From positions 1 through 64,000 of the forward strand of contig CAZHZT010000009.1 in the NCBI GenBank assembly GCA_964537285.1: a DNA stretch of 64,000 nucleotides, in the 5' to 3' direction. Shown here one piece after another: positions 9,066-18,397 of the stretch. A program made the translations under genes and the position numbers. The notes under the pieces are model-generated. The model was not told where the DNA came from, searched no databases, and saw only the letters and a list, made by a program, of their open reading frames with translations. Origin of the DNA: CAZHZT01 sp964537285. GTDB lineage: Bacteria; Bacteroidota; Bacteroidia; Chitinophagales; Saprospiraceae. Every line of letters starts with the position of its first letter. The stretch's first letter is position 1.

Positions 9066-12000
9066 TGGAGTTTTACGGAGAAAGATACGTCCCTACTCAC
9101 CTCGAACATAAAATTAGTTATGAACATTGGCATAGATACCTTTATGCTTGTTCATTGGCCAAAGGAAAGGATGTTTTAGATATTGCATGCGGAGAAGGAT
9201 ATGGAGCTTATCACTTAAGTAAGGTGGCTAAGTCAGTCCTTGGAATTGATATTGATCATCCTACTATAGAACACGCGCAGTCAACATACCAAAATAGTAA
9301 CTTACACTTTAGATCAGGTTCCCTACTGGAGCCTGGTATAGAAGAGTCACCTCAGTTTGACCTGATTACTTGTTTTGAAACTATTGAGCATGTTTCATCT
9401 AACGAACAACAAGCATTTTTGATAAAGGCTGTAAAAATGCTCCGGCCTAATGGCATACTACTTATTTCTACACCGGATAAAAGGGTCTATTCGGATGTTG
9501 AAAATGTAAACAACCCTTATCACCAAAAAGAATTTCAAAAAGAGGAGTTTTTAACCACGCTGAGCTCCTATTTTTCTCATGTTGTACCTATGGGACAAAC
9601 AGTACTGAAGGGTTCATTTATTTCAGACCATCAGTCAAACAGTTCTTTTCATGAGTTTTTTATTACCTCTGACAATCAGCAGTTTTCACCGATTGAAGAT
9701 TTTGATTTTTTGGATACCTATATCTTTTGTGCTTGTTCGAATAGTGCTTTGCAATCTATTCCCAGCTCATTGATGTTTGATCCTACCAACAAAGAAGGGA
9801 TAGATAATTTCATGTTTTCTACTCTTTATCTAAACTTTGGAGAGGGGTACTTAGAAAAAGATTCTATTAAAGATTACAATAAGCTTCAAAAAGAGACTTC
9901 AATATTTACGGTTTTTAATGTTTCCTGTGCAAAAGACGTCTACAGCCTGCGTTTTGATCCGGTAGAATTCGCATGTTTACTAATTATACAGGAAATTACT
10001 ATACAACATTCCGCTGGGAAAGCAATTCGATGGGAAGCCAGTTCCAATGCGGGGTGGCAGAATGAAAATAAATATATATTTACTACTGCAGATCCGCAAA
10101 TAGAAATCTCTCTAAAGGAACCTTTATCAAAGGGCACTACCCACTTTGTTAAAATTGAATTCATTATCTCAGACCTTTACTCTTTTTTGGTTGAAGAGCT
10201 TCAAGATTTAAAAGCACAAAGAGATAGAGTCCTGGAGGAGTTGGATACAGCGAATCGGAAGTCTCAAATGCTTAACAAACAGAAAGATAAAGAATTGGAG
10301 GCTTTATTGGAATACATTGATTTGTCAAATAAGTCTTTACCCTCCATAAATAGTCATCTTGAAGCCTTAAAATCCGGTGTGCAAACTCAAATGCCACTAT
10401 TACAATACATTCACAACCAAATTGAGGCATATAAAAAAGAAGCCCCGATTAAATTACTTCATGAACAATTAGGAGCTTTGAAAACTGTTCTTCAATCTCA
10501 GCACGAACCATTCCAACAAATTAAAGAACAGTTAGCTAGCCTCACTGCGGAAATGCAAGAAGAAAGGGCCATTCGTCAGGAGCAAATTCGAAATTTACAG
10601 GAAGAAAATACACTTCTCAAAACTCAGTTAAGGAATGCTAGCCATGAAAAAGAACAATTAACGGAGGAACAGTTGGAGCTTCACAAAAAAAATACTGATC
10701 TTCAAATTCAACTTGAGCAAAAAACTCAAGAATCTCAAAATATTCTCCGATCAAAAAAAGAAGTTGTTCAACTTAATTCAGATAATGAACAGAAGCTGGT
10801 TGAACTGGGACGAAATTTTTATGTACTTCAGCAGGATCAGATTCAAAAAACAAAGTATATTGATGATCTTAAAAACTCCTTAAGTTTTCGTTTAGGATGG
10901 GCCCTAACGACACCTGCACGGTACGCCTTTGAGTTTTTTCGTAAAAAAAGAAGCGGGAATAGTATACAAATTCCAATTAAACATATACCCGAGAAAATTA
11001 AATCAGTAGATCCAAAAATTAAATTCTCTATAGTAACCCCAGTATATAAGACTCCAGTTGATCTTTTGAAAGCTTGTATAAATTCTGTACTTGCTCAATC
11101 TTATTCTAATTGGGAATTAATCCTTGTAGATGACGGCAGCAAGGATGAAACTTTAACTCAAACACTTTCAGAGTATAAATTGAGAGACTCGAGAATTATT
11201 GTTCGACAATTACCTCAGAACAGGGGAATATCAGGAGCAACCAACATCGGTCTTGAAATGTCAAAAGGAGATTATATTGCGTTATTGGATCATGATGATT
11301 TGTTGACTTCGGATGCTTTGGATGTAATGAATCATTTCATTCAAGTGAATGACCTACCTGATATACTATATTCAGATCAAGATAAAATCGATGAGCGTGG
11401 TAAATGGTTTGCTCCATTTTACAAGCCAACGTGGTCACCAGAATTTTTTAGAGGCGTTATGTATATTGGCCATTTACTCATATTCAGAAAAGCCTTGCTT
11501 AAAGAAGTAGCTCCAATGAACAAAGATTTTGACGGAATACAGGATTATGAGTTTATGCTACGATTGTCCGAATATACCGACAGAATAGTTCACGTTCCGA
11601 AAATTCTTTATCATTGGCGGGTTTTAAAGGGCAGTATTGCACAAGATAGTGGCGCAAAAGGGCCTGTGGATGCTTTACAACTAAAAGCTGTGGAACAGCA
11701 CCTTAAACGATCGGGCATTAACGGAAAACCATTCCCTACAGGTATTCCACACAGATTGCAAATTTTACCTGAGTCCTTGGAAAAGACTCCATTGGTAAGT
11801 GTTATTATCCCTACCAAAAATGCTCCTCATTTGATTGGAAAGTGTTTGGAAAGCCTCTTTAATATTACATCCTACCCAAATTTTGAAGTTATCGTTATCG
11901 ATAACCAAACGACAGATCCGGAAGCTATAGAAATCCTTCACAAATATCCTATTCGTTTAATTCCATATAACAGGACGTTTAACTTCTCTGAAGCTAACAA

Positions 12001-12592
12001 TATAGGTGTAAGAAATGCAGAAGGAGAGTATATAATTCTGATGAATAATGATATTGAAATCATTGACCCCGAATGGCTTCAAAATATGCTTTTTTATGGG
12101 ATGCAAGAAGATGTTGGTGCGGTAGGGGCCTTGTTACTGTATCCGGACCGAAGCGTTCAGCATGCCGGAGTGACGCTAGGTTTCAGAGGAACAGCTGATC
12201 ATGTTATGCGCTATTTTCCAGCTGACTCCGACGGATACTATGGTTCATTGGTATGCGCAAGAGAGGTTTCTGCGGTAACTGCTGCATGTATGTTGTTACC
12301 TAAAGAATTGTACAAACAATCAGGAGGTTTGAACGAATATTTCAAAGAAATTTACCAGGATGTAGATCTTTGTTGTAAAATCAGGGAAAAAGGTTTCCGA
12401 ATAATTACAACGCCCACCGCACGTTTAATCCACCATGAGTCTGCTAGTAGGGATGCGAAAAAGTATAATTATATAGATCGGGTACTTTTTTTAGATTTGT
12501 GGGAGGATATCATAGAAGAAGGTGACCCATATTATAGTATTAATTTAGACCGGGAATACTCAAAGAATAAAACTGGGTATACCCTATCGTAA
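9065..12592 (+). CDS. fusion: SAM methyltransferase, coiled coil, two GT2 glycosyltransferases
   Basis: 1,175 residues with three parts. Residues 1-210 are a class I methyltransferase (VLDIACGEGYGAYHL, then GIDID). Residues about 370-620 form a Gln/Glu/Lys-rich coiled coil. Residues about 650-900 are a GT2 domain (FSIVTPVYKTP, LVDDGS, ALLDHDD near 740), and 908-1160 a second GT2 (VSVIIPTKNAP, VIDNQT, LMNNDIEI near 993). The arrangement recalls WbdD-style proteins, where a methyltransferase and coiled coil cap and measure an O-antigen chain; here polymerising transferases are on the same chain. Chain-length control is inference. It is coupled to the exporter ATPase by a 1-bp overlap. Confidence 0.85.
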   Translation: MEFYGERYVPTHLEHKISYEHWHRYLYACSLAKGKDVLDIACGEGYGAYHLSKVAKSVLGIDIDHPTIEHAQSTYQNSNLHFRSGSLLEPGIEESPQFDLITCFETIEHVSSNEQQAFLIKAVKMLRPNGILLISTPDKRVYSDVENVNNPYHQKEFQKEEFLTTLSSYFSHVVPMGQTVLKGSFISDHQSNSSFHEFFITSDNQQFSPIEDFDFLDTYIFCACSNSALQSIPSSLMFDPTNKEGIDNFMFSTLYLNFGEGYLEKDSIKDYNKLQKETSIFTVFNVSCAKDVYSLRFDPVEFACLLIIQEITIQHSAGKAIRWEASSNAGWQNENKYIFTTADPQIEISLKEPLSKGTTHFVKIEFIISDLYSFLVEELQDLKAQRDRVLEELDTANRKSQMLNKQKDKELEALLEYIDLSNKSLPSINSHLEALKSGVQTQMPLLQYIHNQIEAYKKEAPIKLLHEQLGALKTVLQSQHEPFQQIKEQLASLTAEMQEERAIRQEQIRNLQEENTLLKTQLRNASHEKEQLTEEQLELHKKNTDLQIQLEQKTQESQNILRSKKEVVQLNSDNEQKLVELGRNFYVLQQDQIQKTKYIDDLKNSLSFRLGWALTTPARYAFEFFRKKRSGNSIQIPIKHIPEKIKSVDPKIKFSIVTPVYKTPVDLLKACINSVLAQSYSNWELILVDDGSKDETLTQTLSEYKLRDSRIIVRQLPQNRGISGATNIGLEMSKGDYIALLDHDDLLTSDALDVMNHFIQVNDLPDILYSDQDKIDERGKWFAPFYKPTWSPEFFRGVMYIGHLLIFRKALLKEVAPMNKDFDGIQDYEFMLRLSEYTDRIVHVPKILYHWRVLKGSIAQDSGAKGPVDALQLKAVEQHLKRSGINGKPFPTGIPHRLQILPESLEKTPLVSVIIPTKNAPHLIGKCLESLFNITSYPNFEVIVIDNQTTDPEAIEILHKYPIRLIPYNRTFNFSEANNIGVRNAEGEYIILMNNDIEIIDPEWLQNMLFYGMQEDVGAVGALLLYPDRSVQHAGVTLGFRGTADHVMRYFPADSDGYYGSLVCAREVSAVTAACMLLPKELYKQSGGLNEYFKEIYQDVDLCCKIREKGFRIITTPTARLIHHESASRDAKKYNYIDRVLFLDLWEDIIEEGDPYYSINLDREYSKNKTGYTLS

Positions 12593-12610
12593 ATAAACAC
12601 AATTTTAGAC

Positions 12611-13678
12611 ATGAAAATATGTTTAATAACTGGATCTGCAGGATTGATTGGTTCTGAATCAGTCAAATTTTTTAGCGAAAAAGGTTTTAAGGTAATTGGA
12701 ATTGATAATGATATGCGTAGTTATTTTTTTGGTGAATCAGCCTCTACCAAAGGCAAAATTGATCAATTAAAGGCTAAAATAGAAGACTTTGAGAACTTTG
12801 ATATTGATATTCGCGATTGGGAAAAAGTTAAGCGTTTGTTCGAAAGTTACGGTGGAGCAATTGAACTGATTATTCATACAGCAGCTCAACCTTCCCACGA
12901 CTGGGCTGCCAAAGAACCTTTTACAGATTTTACCATTAATGCTAATGGAACCCTGAACCTATTAGAGGCTTGCAGGCAGCATTGCCCTGAAGCCGTATTC
13001 ATTTTTACTTCTACGAATAAAGTATACGGTGATCGGCCGAATACGCTACCTTTAGAAGAACTAGAGGACCGTTGGGAAATAAAACCTGAGCATCCGTTTT
13101 TTGAAAAGGGAATTAACGAGCAAATGTCAATCGATAATTCTATGCACTCTTTATTTGGGGCTTCTAAAGTAGCCGCTGATGTGATGGTTCAAGAGTACGG
13201 GAAGTATTTTGGCATGAAAACAGCTACCTTCAGAGGTGGATGCCTTACAGGACCAAATCACTCAGGTGCCGAATTACACGGGTTTTTAGCTTATTTGATG
13301 AAATGTGCTGCAACAAAGGCGGCTTATCGTATTTTTGGATATAAAGGAAAACAAGTTAGAGACAATATCCATAGCTATGATCTGGTAAATGCCTTTTATC
13401 ATTTGTATCAGAAACCAGCTGTCGGGAAAGCTTTTAATATAGGCGGGGGGAGATATAGCAATTGTTCGATGAAAGAAGCCATTAATCTTTGTGAAGAAAT
13501 TACGGGAAACAAAATGGACATCACTTACTTAGATGAAAACCGAAAAGGAGATCATATTTGGTGGATTAGTGATAACAGTGCTTTCGAAGCTCACTGCCCC
13601 GATTGGAAACTAACGCGCGATGTGCCAACGATCCTTAACGATATTTTCGAGTCCAATAAAAAAACGTGGGTAGGTTAA
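12611..13678 (+). CDS. NAD-dependent epimerase/dehydratase (extended SDR, CDP-paratose 2-epimerase-like)
   Basis: 355 residues. The N-terminal Rossmann motif ITGSAGLIGS (about 6-15) binds NAD(P). The strand HTAAQPSHDWA and the later RDNIHSYDLVNAF and FNIGGG fit the CDP-paratose/tyvelose epimerase-like branch of the family. The usual catalytic YxxxK appears as FGASK, so Tyr is replaced by Phe; I recall this as common in this sub-branch but cannot verify it. It probably makes or modifies a nucleotide sugar for the neighbouring glycosyltransferases. Its stop overlaps the next start (TAATG). Confidence 0.8.
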   Translation: MKICLITGSAGLIGSESVKFFSEKGFKVIGIDNDMRSYFFGESASTKGKIDQLKAKIEDFENFDIDIRDWEKVKRLFESYGGAIELIIHTAAQPSHDWAAKEPFTDFTINANGTLNLLEACRQHCPEAVFIFTSTNKVYGDRPNTLPLEELEDRWEIKPEHPFFEKGINEQMSIDNSMHSLFGASKVAADVMVQEYGKYFGMKTATFRGGCLTGPNHSGAELHGFLAYLMKCAATKAAYRIFGYKGKQVRDNIHSYDLVNAFYHLYQKPAVGKAFNIGGGRYSNCSMKEAINLCEEITGNKMDITYLDENRKGDHIWWISDNSAFEAHCPDWKLTRDVPTILNDIFESNKKTWVG

Positions 13679-14844
13679 TGCAGGTTTTATTTGTCGTATA
13701 CCATAACTTTATAGCTAACAGCGCCATTCAGGTACACCATTTTGCTAATTCTTTATCAGAACTAGGAGTCGACACTTTTATTTTTGTTCCAAATGAGAAA
13801 GAAACTTGCCATTCCCATATCAATGGAGAAATAAAATATACTCCGCTTAATTACAACGAATTCAAACAAGCATTGGGTACCCTTATTAAAACGGACAAGA
13901 AAACGATTATTCATGCCTGGACTCCCAGGGAGATTGTGCGGAAACAAGTTGAAAAAATGCAACTCCAAATGGCCAATGCTAAGATTGTCGTCGATTTGGA
14001 AGATAATGAAGAGCAAATACTTGCTACTAACCTTGGAGCTTCATTCGAGGTGCTTTCTGCTTTACCCCATAAAGAATTGGCCCGAAAAATCCCTAATAAC
14101 CTTTCTCATCCCATAAATTACAAGACGTTTTTGAAGAATGCTGATGGAGTGACTGTTATCATGGATACATTGTTTGAGTTTGTGCCTCCTGATACCCCAA
14201 AACTTGTACTTTGGCCTATCTTGGATACCAATCGTTTTTTCCCCAGAGCGAAGGATGAAACTTACAAGAGGAAGTTGGGAATTAAAGAGGAGCAAATCGT
14301 ATTGAGTTACGTGGGAAATGTTCATAGTGCCAATTGGAAAGAAGTTAGATCTTTATATTTATCTATTGCATTGGCTAACAGAGAGGGGATTCCTGCTATA
14401 CTGGTACGTGCAGGTAAGGATCATTATCCTTTTTGGGGGGAACATCATAATTGGGCCTATGATTATTCCATTGAATTAGGAACCGTTCCCAATAGCCAAA
14501 TTCCGGCAATACTGGCCATTTCAGATTTGTTGGTACAACCCGGTAAAGCGGACAAATTTAATAATTACCGTTTGCCGTCAAAATTACCTGAGTTCTTGGC
14601 GATGGAGATTCCCGTAGCAATGCCCAAAACAAATTTGGGCAGGTTTCTTGTTCATGAAAAAGAAGCCATTTTGTTTAATAAAGGAGATGCCTTGGAAATA
14701 TTAGAACTGATTAAACGGAGGTATTCAGGCGATTCTTCATTAGATGAAATCGCCAAAAATGGCAGGGAGTTCGTAGTTTCTTACTTTAAAAGAGAGCGAA
14801 TTGGTAAAAAGCTGTTGGAGTTTTATGAGGCAATTTTAGATTAG
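13678..14844 (+). CDS. GT4-type glycosyltransferase
   Basis: 388 residues from ATG 13678, chosen over GTG 13666 because it gives the TAATG coupling also seen at 9065. The N-terminal QVLFVVYHNF and the C-terminal region with LSYVGNVH and LLVQPGKADKFNNYRLPSKLPEFLAM (donor-binding E of the GT-B fold) identify a GT4-like retaining transferase. Last gene of the plus-strand polysaccharide operon. It overlaps the convergent sulfotransferase by 9 bp. Donor sugar unknown. Confidence 0.8.
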   Translation: MQVLFVVYHNFIANSAIQVHHFANSLSELGVDTFIFVPNEKETCHSHINGEIKYTPLNYNEFKQALGTLIKTDKKTIIHAWTPREIVRKQVEKMQLQMANAKIVVDLEDNEEQILATNLGASFEVLSALPHKELARKIPNNLSHPINYKTFLKNADGVTVIMDTLFEFVPPDTPKLVLWPILDTNRFFPRAKDETYKRKLGIKEEQIVLSYVGNVHSANWKEVRSLYLSIALANREGIPAILVRAGKDHYPFWGEHHNWAYDYSIELGTVPNSQIPAILAISDLLVQPGKADKFNNYRLPSKLPEFLAMEIPVAMPKTNLGRFLVHEKEAILFNKGDALEILELIKRRYSGDSSLDEIAKNGREFVVSYFKRERIGKKLLEFYEAILD

Positions 14845-15591
14845 GCAGGCCTCACGGGCTCTTTCCCGAAACAATTGTTTGCCATATTCATAGAATTTTA
14901 AGTCCCAGTAGTTGGCTTCAATAATCAAGCGTTTTAATGCTGGCGTCACGAATTGTCCTGATTTTCCGGTGTTTTCTGTTAATAATCTGGAATGTTTCCA
15001 CGAAAAGGTAGTGTTCAAAAGCTCGATGGATAAAGAAAACTCCTCTGCAAGACCTATGAATTCACATTTTTCCAGGTTAGAAATGGCTTCTCTGAAATCT
15101 CCTTCCTGAATTGGCATTTTTCTAGGATTGTGGATGAAATAACGAATCATTCCATTACGCGTATTTATATCTGAAAAGAAAAAAGCTGCTAAACTTGGGG
15201 GCCGAGTTTTTTTAGTGTTTATTGTTTTCGAGTTAGCCATTTGGAACATATGTTTTCGTTGTTGCTTGATGTACTGTCTTTTCTTATGATAAAGAAAAGA
15301 AACAAGTCGGCTTTCCGGATGCCTTAGAAATACCATATATCGAATTTTTCGAGATGTTATTTCTTTACCTACTCTAAAAGGAAAATGACCATTTAGTAGT
15401 TTACATTCTGATTTTAATGCTGAGGAACTTGCTAGAATAGGAGTATAATCATGATAGGATTCAGGGTAGTTATGCAAGAATTTATCATTAGGTAGAATAG
15501 TTTTTTGCGAGAAATGCTTATGTAACATTTTCCGAAAAGAAGTACCTGCAGTTTTGGGTATATGGATGAAGAAAAATAATTCATCGGTCAT
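14836..15591 (-). CDS. sulfotransferase family protein
   Basis: 251 residues. FFFIHIPKTAGTSFRKML near the N-terminus is the 5'-phosphosulfate-binding loop of PAPS-dependent sulfotransferases (Sulfotransfer_2 type), and YMVFLRHPESRLVSFLYH is the 3'-phosphate-binding segment. It would transfer sulfate from PAPS to a carbohydrate. Position at the end of the glycan cluster suggests the exported polysaccharide is sulfated, a common trait in marine bacteria; this is inference from context. Confidence 0.85.
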   Translation of the reverse strand: MTDELFFFIHIPKTAGTSFRKMLHKHFSQKTILPNDKFLHNYPESYHDYTPILASSSALKSECKLLNGHFPFRVGKEITSRKIRYMVFLRHPESRLVSFLYHKKRQYIKQQRKHMFQMANSKTINTKKTRPPSLAAFFFSDINTRNGMIRYFIHNPRKMPIQEGDFREAISNLEKCEFIGLAEEFSLSIELLNTTFSWKHSRLLTENTGKSGQFVTPALKRLIIEANYWDLKFYEYGKQLFRERAREACLI

Positions 15592-15621
15592 AAGTTATAT
15601 CAAATCGAACATTTTTCAATT

Positions 15622-15661
15622 AAAAAAGGACAAAGCCCAAGATAGGGTTTTGTCCTTTTTT
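15622..15661 (-). terminator. rho-independent terminator of the tail-fibre-like gene
   Basis: Arms AAAAAAGGACAAAGCCC and GGGTTTTGTCCTTTTTT around a short AAGATA loop. Read on the minus strand, the stem ends in a U-rich run, 46 bp after the stop at 15707. Confidence 0.8.
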
Positions 15662-15706
15662 TCCAACTACAAAAAATCCTAAATCAATAAAATTAATTTA
15701 AGATGA

Positions 15707-16438
15707 TTATTTATCTTCTTGCTTTAAAGCAGCATTTTCTGCTTCAAGAGTTTTTACTCTTTTGTTCAATTCGATTACGTGAAGCGTAAGCTCTTCAATT
15801 TTTTCCAATAAGCTTACACTGAAGTCACCTAATTCTAGCTTTCCTTCATTATTTTCAACTTCCTTTTGAGAAATTACATTTGGTAAGTGGCCATTGTCTT
15901 CGATGAATGCTTCCAATTCTTCGATTGAAAGTAACTCATAAGAATCTTCAAAAACATAATCCGCAACATCTTGAACTACTTGTGCTTCTTCACACAATAT
16001 CTTACCATTTACAGCTAATCTAGATGTTGGATTAATCGTGCCAATCCCTACATTTCCATTGTCCAGAATACGCATGTATGTTAATTGCTGAGAACCATCA
16101 TTAAAACGAACATCAAAGGTTTTACCAACTCCGGCGTATCCCATAATCAATCCAGATGATTTACCTTCAGCAACCCCTGCAAAGTTAAATACGAAATCAT
16201 TAAAACCATCCATACCAAAAACGGTGTGTTGAGATTGGTCAGATCTTTTTGCAACAAAAAATTGATTATTACCTATCTGAAAGTTTCCGTTTAATTCAAA
16301 ATCTAACGCTGGTGAGGATGTTCCAATACCAACGTTGCCTCCATTGTAATAAATTTCTCCGCCACCACCAGAAATCCACTGGCCAAATACTAAAGTAGTA
16401 CACAGAGTGAAAGCGAATAAGAATGTAAGTTTTTTCAT
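15707..16438 (-). CDS. secreted tail-fibre-like protein with GIGT repeats and C-terminal coiled coil
   Basis: 243 residues from the Met that begins the signal peptide (MKKLTFLFAFTLCTTLVFG); the longer ORF to 16483 adds a charged stretch before it and is less likely. NVGIGTSSPALDFELNG and NVGIGTINPTSRLAVNG are the short repeats found in Bacteroidota proteins related to phage tail-fibre shafts. The C-terminus (EELEAFIEDNGHLPNV ... LLEKIEELTLHVIELNKRV) resembles the endosialidase-type chaperone region and ends in a coiled coil. It probably trimerises at the cell surface. No T9SS domain is seen. Confidence 0.75.
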   Translation of the reverse strand: MKKLTFLFAFTLCTTLVFGQWISGGGGEIYYNGGNVGIGTSSPALDFELNGNFQIGNNQFFVAKRSDQSQHTVFGMDGFNDFVFNFAGVAEGKSSGLIMGYAGVGKTFDVRFNDGSQQLTYMRILDNGNVGIGTINPTSRLAVNGKILCEEAQVVQDVADYVFEDSYELLSIEELEAFIEDNGHLPNVISQKEVENNEGKLELGDFSVSLLEKIEELTLHVIELNKRVKTLEAENAALKQEDK

Positions 16439-16753
16439 GTTTTTGAAATTTAATTTTTTGAAAAGAATGGTGATCTTTGGCACAGAATAATTGGTAATTA
16501 TCTATTAATATGTACTATAAATCCATTACTGTCGTAAATATAATGGTTTTATTTTAACTTTTCTAGTGTTTTTTCGATTTTCTACTATGAATCATTTGAA
16601 GTACAGTGAAAACGATAGTATATCAACTAGAATAATGTAAGTTGCGTTTCATTGAAAGGAGGGTTAGATAATAAAAATGAGTCATCCAATAAGTAAAATG
16701 CGCCCGGAATATATTATATCCTACTCCAAGGAAATGTAAAACTTGATTTTTAG

Positions 16754-16878
16754 ATATATATGGTTCTTTGACAAATTGTGTGGAGTTTAAAAAAGATAAA
16801 ACCTAATGCCCTGGAGGCTGAAGGGGTTATCATTTTTAAACTCCATTTTATCACAATTTGTCAAAGAACCATATATAA
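16754..16878 (+). mobile_element. MITE-like palindromic element, copy 2
   Basis: Element 16762-16870 begins GGTTCTTTGACAAATTGTG and ends CACAATTTGTCAAAGAACC, the most symmetric ends of the six. Flanking octamers ATATATAT and ATATATAA agree at 7 of 8 positions. The centre (CTAATGCCCTGGAGGCTGAA) is diverged but in the copy 1 orientation. The ends begin with GG and the duplication is 8 bp; ISL3-family elements have both traits, so this could be an ISL3-derived MITE, unverified. Confidence 0.75.
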
Positions 16879-17170
16879 AGGTATAAAGAGCTTGAGTTGA
16901 CGCCATTGAGGCTCCCTAAGGCATTCGGGACAAGTTATGCATATGGGTTTTGCCTTGTTGAAGAAAGAGTCCTTCAAAATGTTTGATAAGTTAGGCTCCA
17001 GAGTATTAAGAAGTTGATCAAGAAAAAGCTAAAAAAAACGCTGTGTAAGTAAGCGTATTGCATCAGCGACGCTCACTTACAACAAAAATAAAGAGGTGGA
17101 ATCTCTTAAACGTTTCGACTATTAGAGTTTCGTGTATTTTTTACTTACGGGATGCCTCATGTTTTTATGC
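16871..17170. other. intergenic with AGGYYCCAGAGYAT motif and a hairpin
   Basis: Holds AGGCTCCAGAGTAT (16993-17006), which matches the motif upstream of the ABC permease, and an imperfect inverted repeat TGTAAGTAAGCGT / ACGCTCACTTACA (17044-17081). The latter may terminate the minus-strand gene ending at 17171. The stretch 16439-16753, upstream of the tail-fibre-like gene, is A+T-rich with nothing I recognise. Confidence 0.4.
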
Positions 17171-18346
17171 TTACAGCAGCTCGATATTATCGACTACTAT
17201 TTCCCCTTTGCCTTTCAAGCTGAACTCCAAATGCTTGACATTTGCCATATTCGCAGGCCCTTGTATAGCTGAAATTGGTATTTTCACCGTTTTCCAACCA
17301 GTGTTTTTATCTTTAACGGAAACTTCAGCTGATCCCAAGGATACGCCCGAAAAGACTTTATTATAATCCCGAAACCCTACCTGAACGGGCAGGCTGGAAA
17401 GGGATTCAGAAGATTTGATATCAAATTGGATGAAAGATTTTTCCACAGCAGGGGTCAAATCAACTGGATTCCAGAAGTGCCAACTGGCGCCAAAGCCCAA
17501 CTGAGGGCAGTAATCCCCCTTGGTTTCATCCCAACGAGCCTTGATGACATTGCTGTTTGAGGCCTTGTCTTTTTCGATGCGAATGTCCTGGCATTCATCT
17601 GCAAAAAATCCCCAGCCATGATCATTGATAAATGTTTCATCAAAGATGGTGATGGGGAATTGAGTAGGATTCGGCCGCTTGGGTTCTACAAGCCAGGGCT
17701 CCTGAGGTTGTTCTTCGTAAAAAATTAATTCAAAATCATCGAAATAGACTTCTCCGCTTTGCTGCAACTCTACCTGGAGTTGTTTTATGTTGCTCAGGTT
17801 AATTCCTTTGCCCTCATCATTGAAGGTGTTAAGGGGGACAATAACCTTTTGCCACTCTTCATCAATAAAAGGGCGTTCGAAATATTTGTTGCCGGTATAT
17901 GAAAAAGACATGACACCTGAGTAGTCTTCCAGCGTGAGTACGACTGGCAGGCCAAACATACGCCCTTCTTTGGTCCGAACGTGCATTTGAATAGCGGTGT
18001 AAGGAACAATAGGGGCCAGGTCTTTTCCTGAATATCCATCCCAGCCGATTCCAAAGCCAGCCCATTCGCAATCGGGCTTATTGCGATCCCAGGATACCTG
18101 GATAGCAGTTCTGCCTTCATAAACGACTTTATCGGTGAGTTGAGCCGTTTTGCAAACCGTTTCTTCCATTCCCCAGAGGTCAGCGTCATCATCTTTGAAG
18201 ATGACCGGCTCCACAATAAAGCCGATTTTTTTGGGCTTTTGTAACTTGGGGGGAGCTAACTCCTGATCGTATAAAGCAGTTTGCTTGAATTCGATGCAAG
18301 AGGTAAATACGAGCGTGATGAAAATAAAAATTAGTATATCTTTCAT
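17171..18346 (-). CDS. lipoprotein with two carbohydrate-binding-like modules
   Basis: 391 residues. The signal peptide ends in the lipobox VFTSC (Cys17), so it is a lipoprotein. Two similar beta-sandwich-type segments follow (about 35-175 and 200-390). Each has a WDxxKxD/WDETKGD strand, an IQMHVRTKE or IQFDIKSSE strand and a final VYFDDFEL or IVVDNIELL strand, the pattern of galactose-binding-like carbohydrate modules. No catalytic motif is visible. Last gene of the minus-strand operon headed by the barrel at 23422; probably a surface glycan-binding protein for the glucan locus, analogous in role to SusE/F. Confidence 0.65.
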   Translation of the reverse strand: MKDILIFIFITLVFTSCIEFKQTALYDQELAPPKLQKPKKIGFIVEPVIFKDDDADLWGMEETVCKTAQLTDKVVYEGRTAIQVSWDRNKPDCEWAGFGIGWDGYSGKDLAPIVPYTAIQMHVRTKEGRMFGLPVVLTLEDYSGVMSFSYTGNKYFERPFIDEEWQKVIVPLNTFNDEGKGINLSNIKQLQVELQQSGEVYFDDFELIFYEEQPQEPWLVEPKRPNPTQFPITIFDETFINDHGWGFFADECQDIRIEKDKASNSNVIKARWDETKGDYCPQLGFGASWHFWNPVDLTPAVEKSFIQFDIKSSESLSSLPVQVGFRDYNKVFSGVSLGSAEVSVKDKNTGWKTVKIPISAIQGPANMANVKHLEFSLKGKGEIVVDNIELL

Positions 18347-18397
18347 GTAACTTTAGGTGTTTAGAGGGTTTTGAAGGGTTAGAATGTTTAGGCGGTT

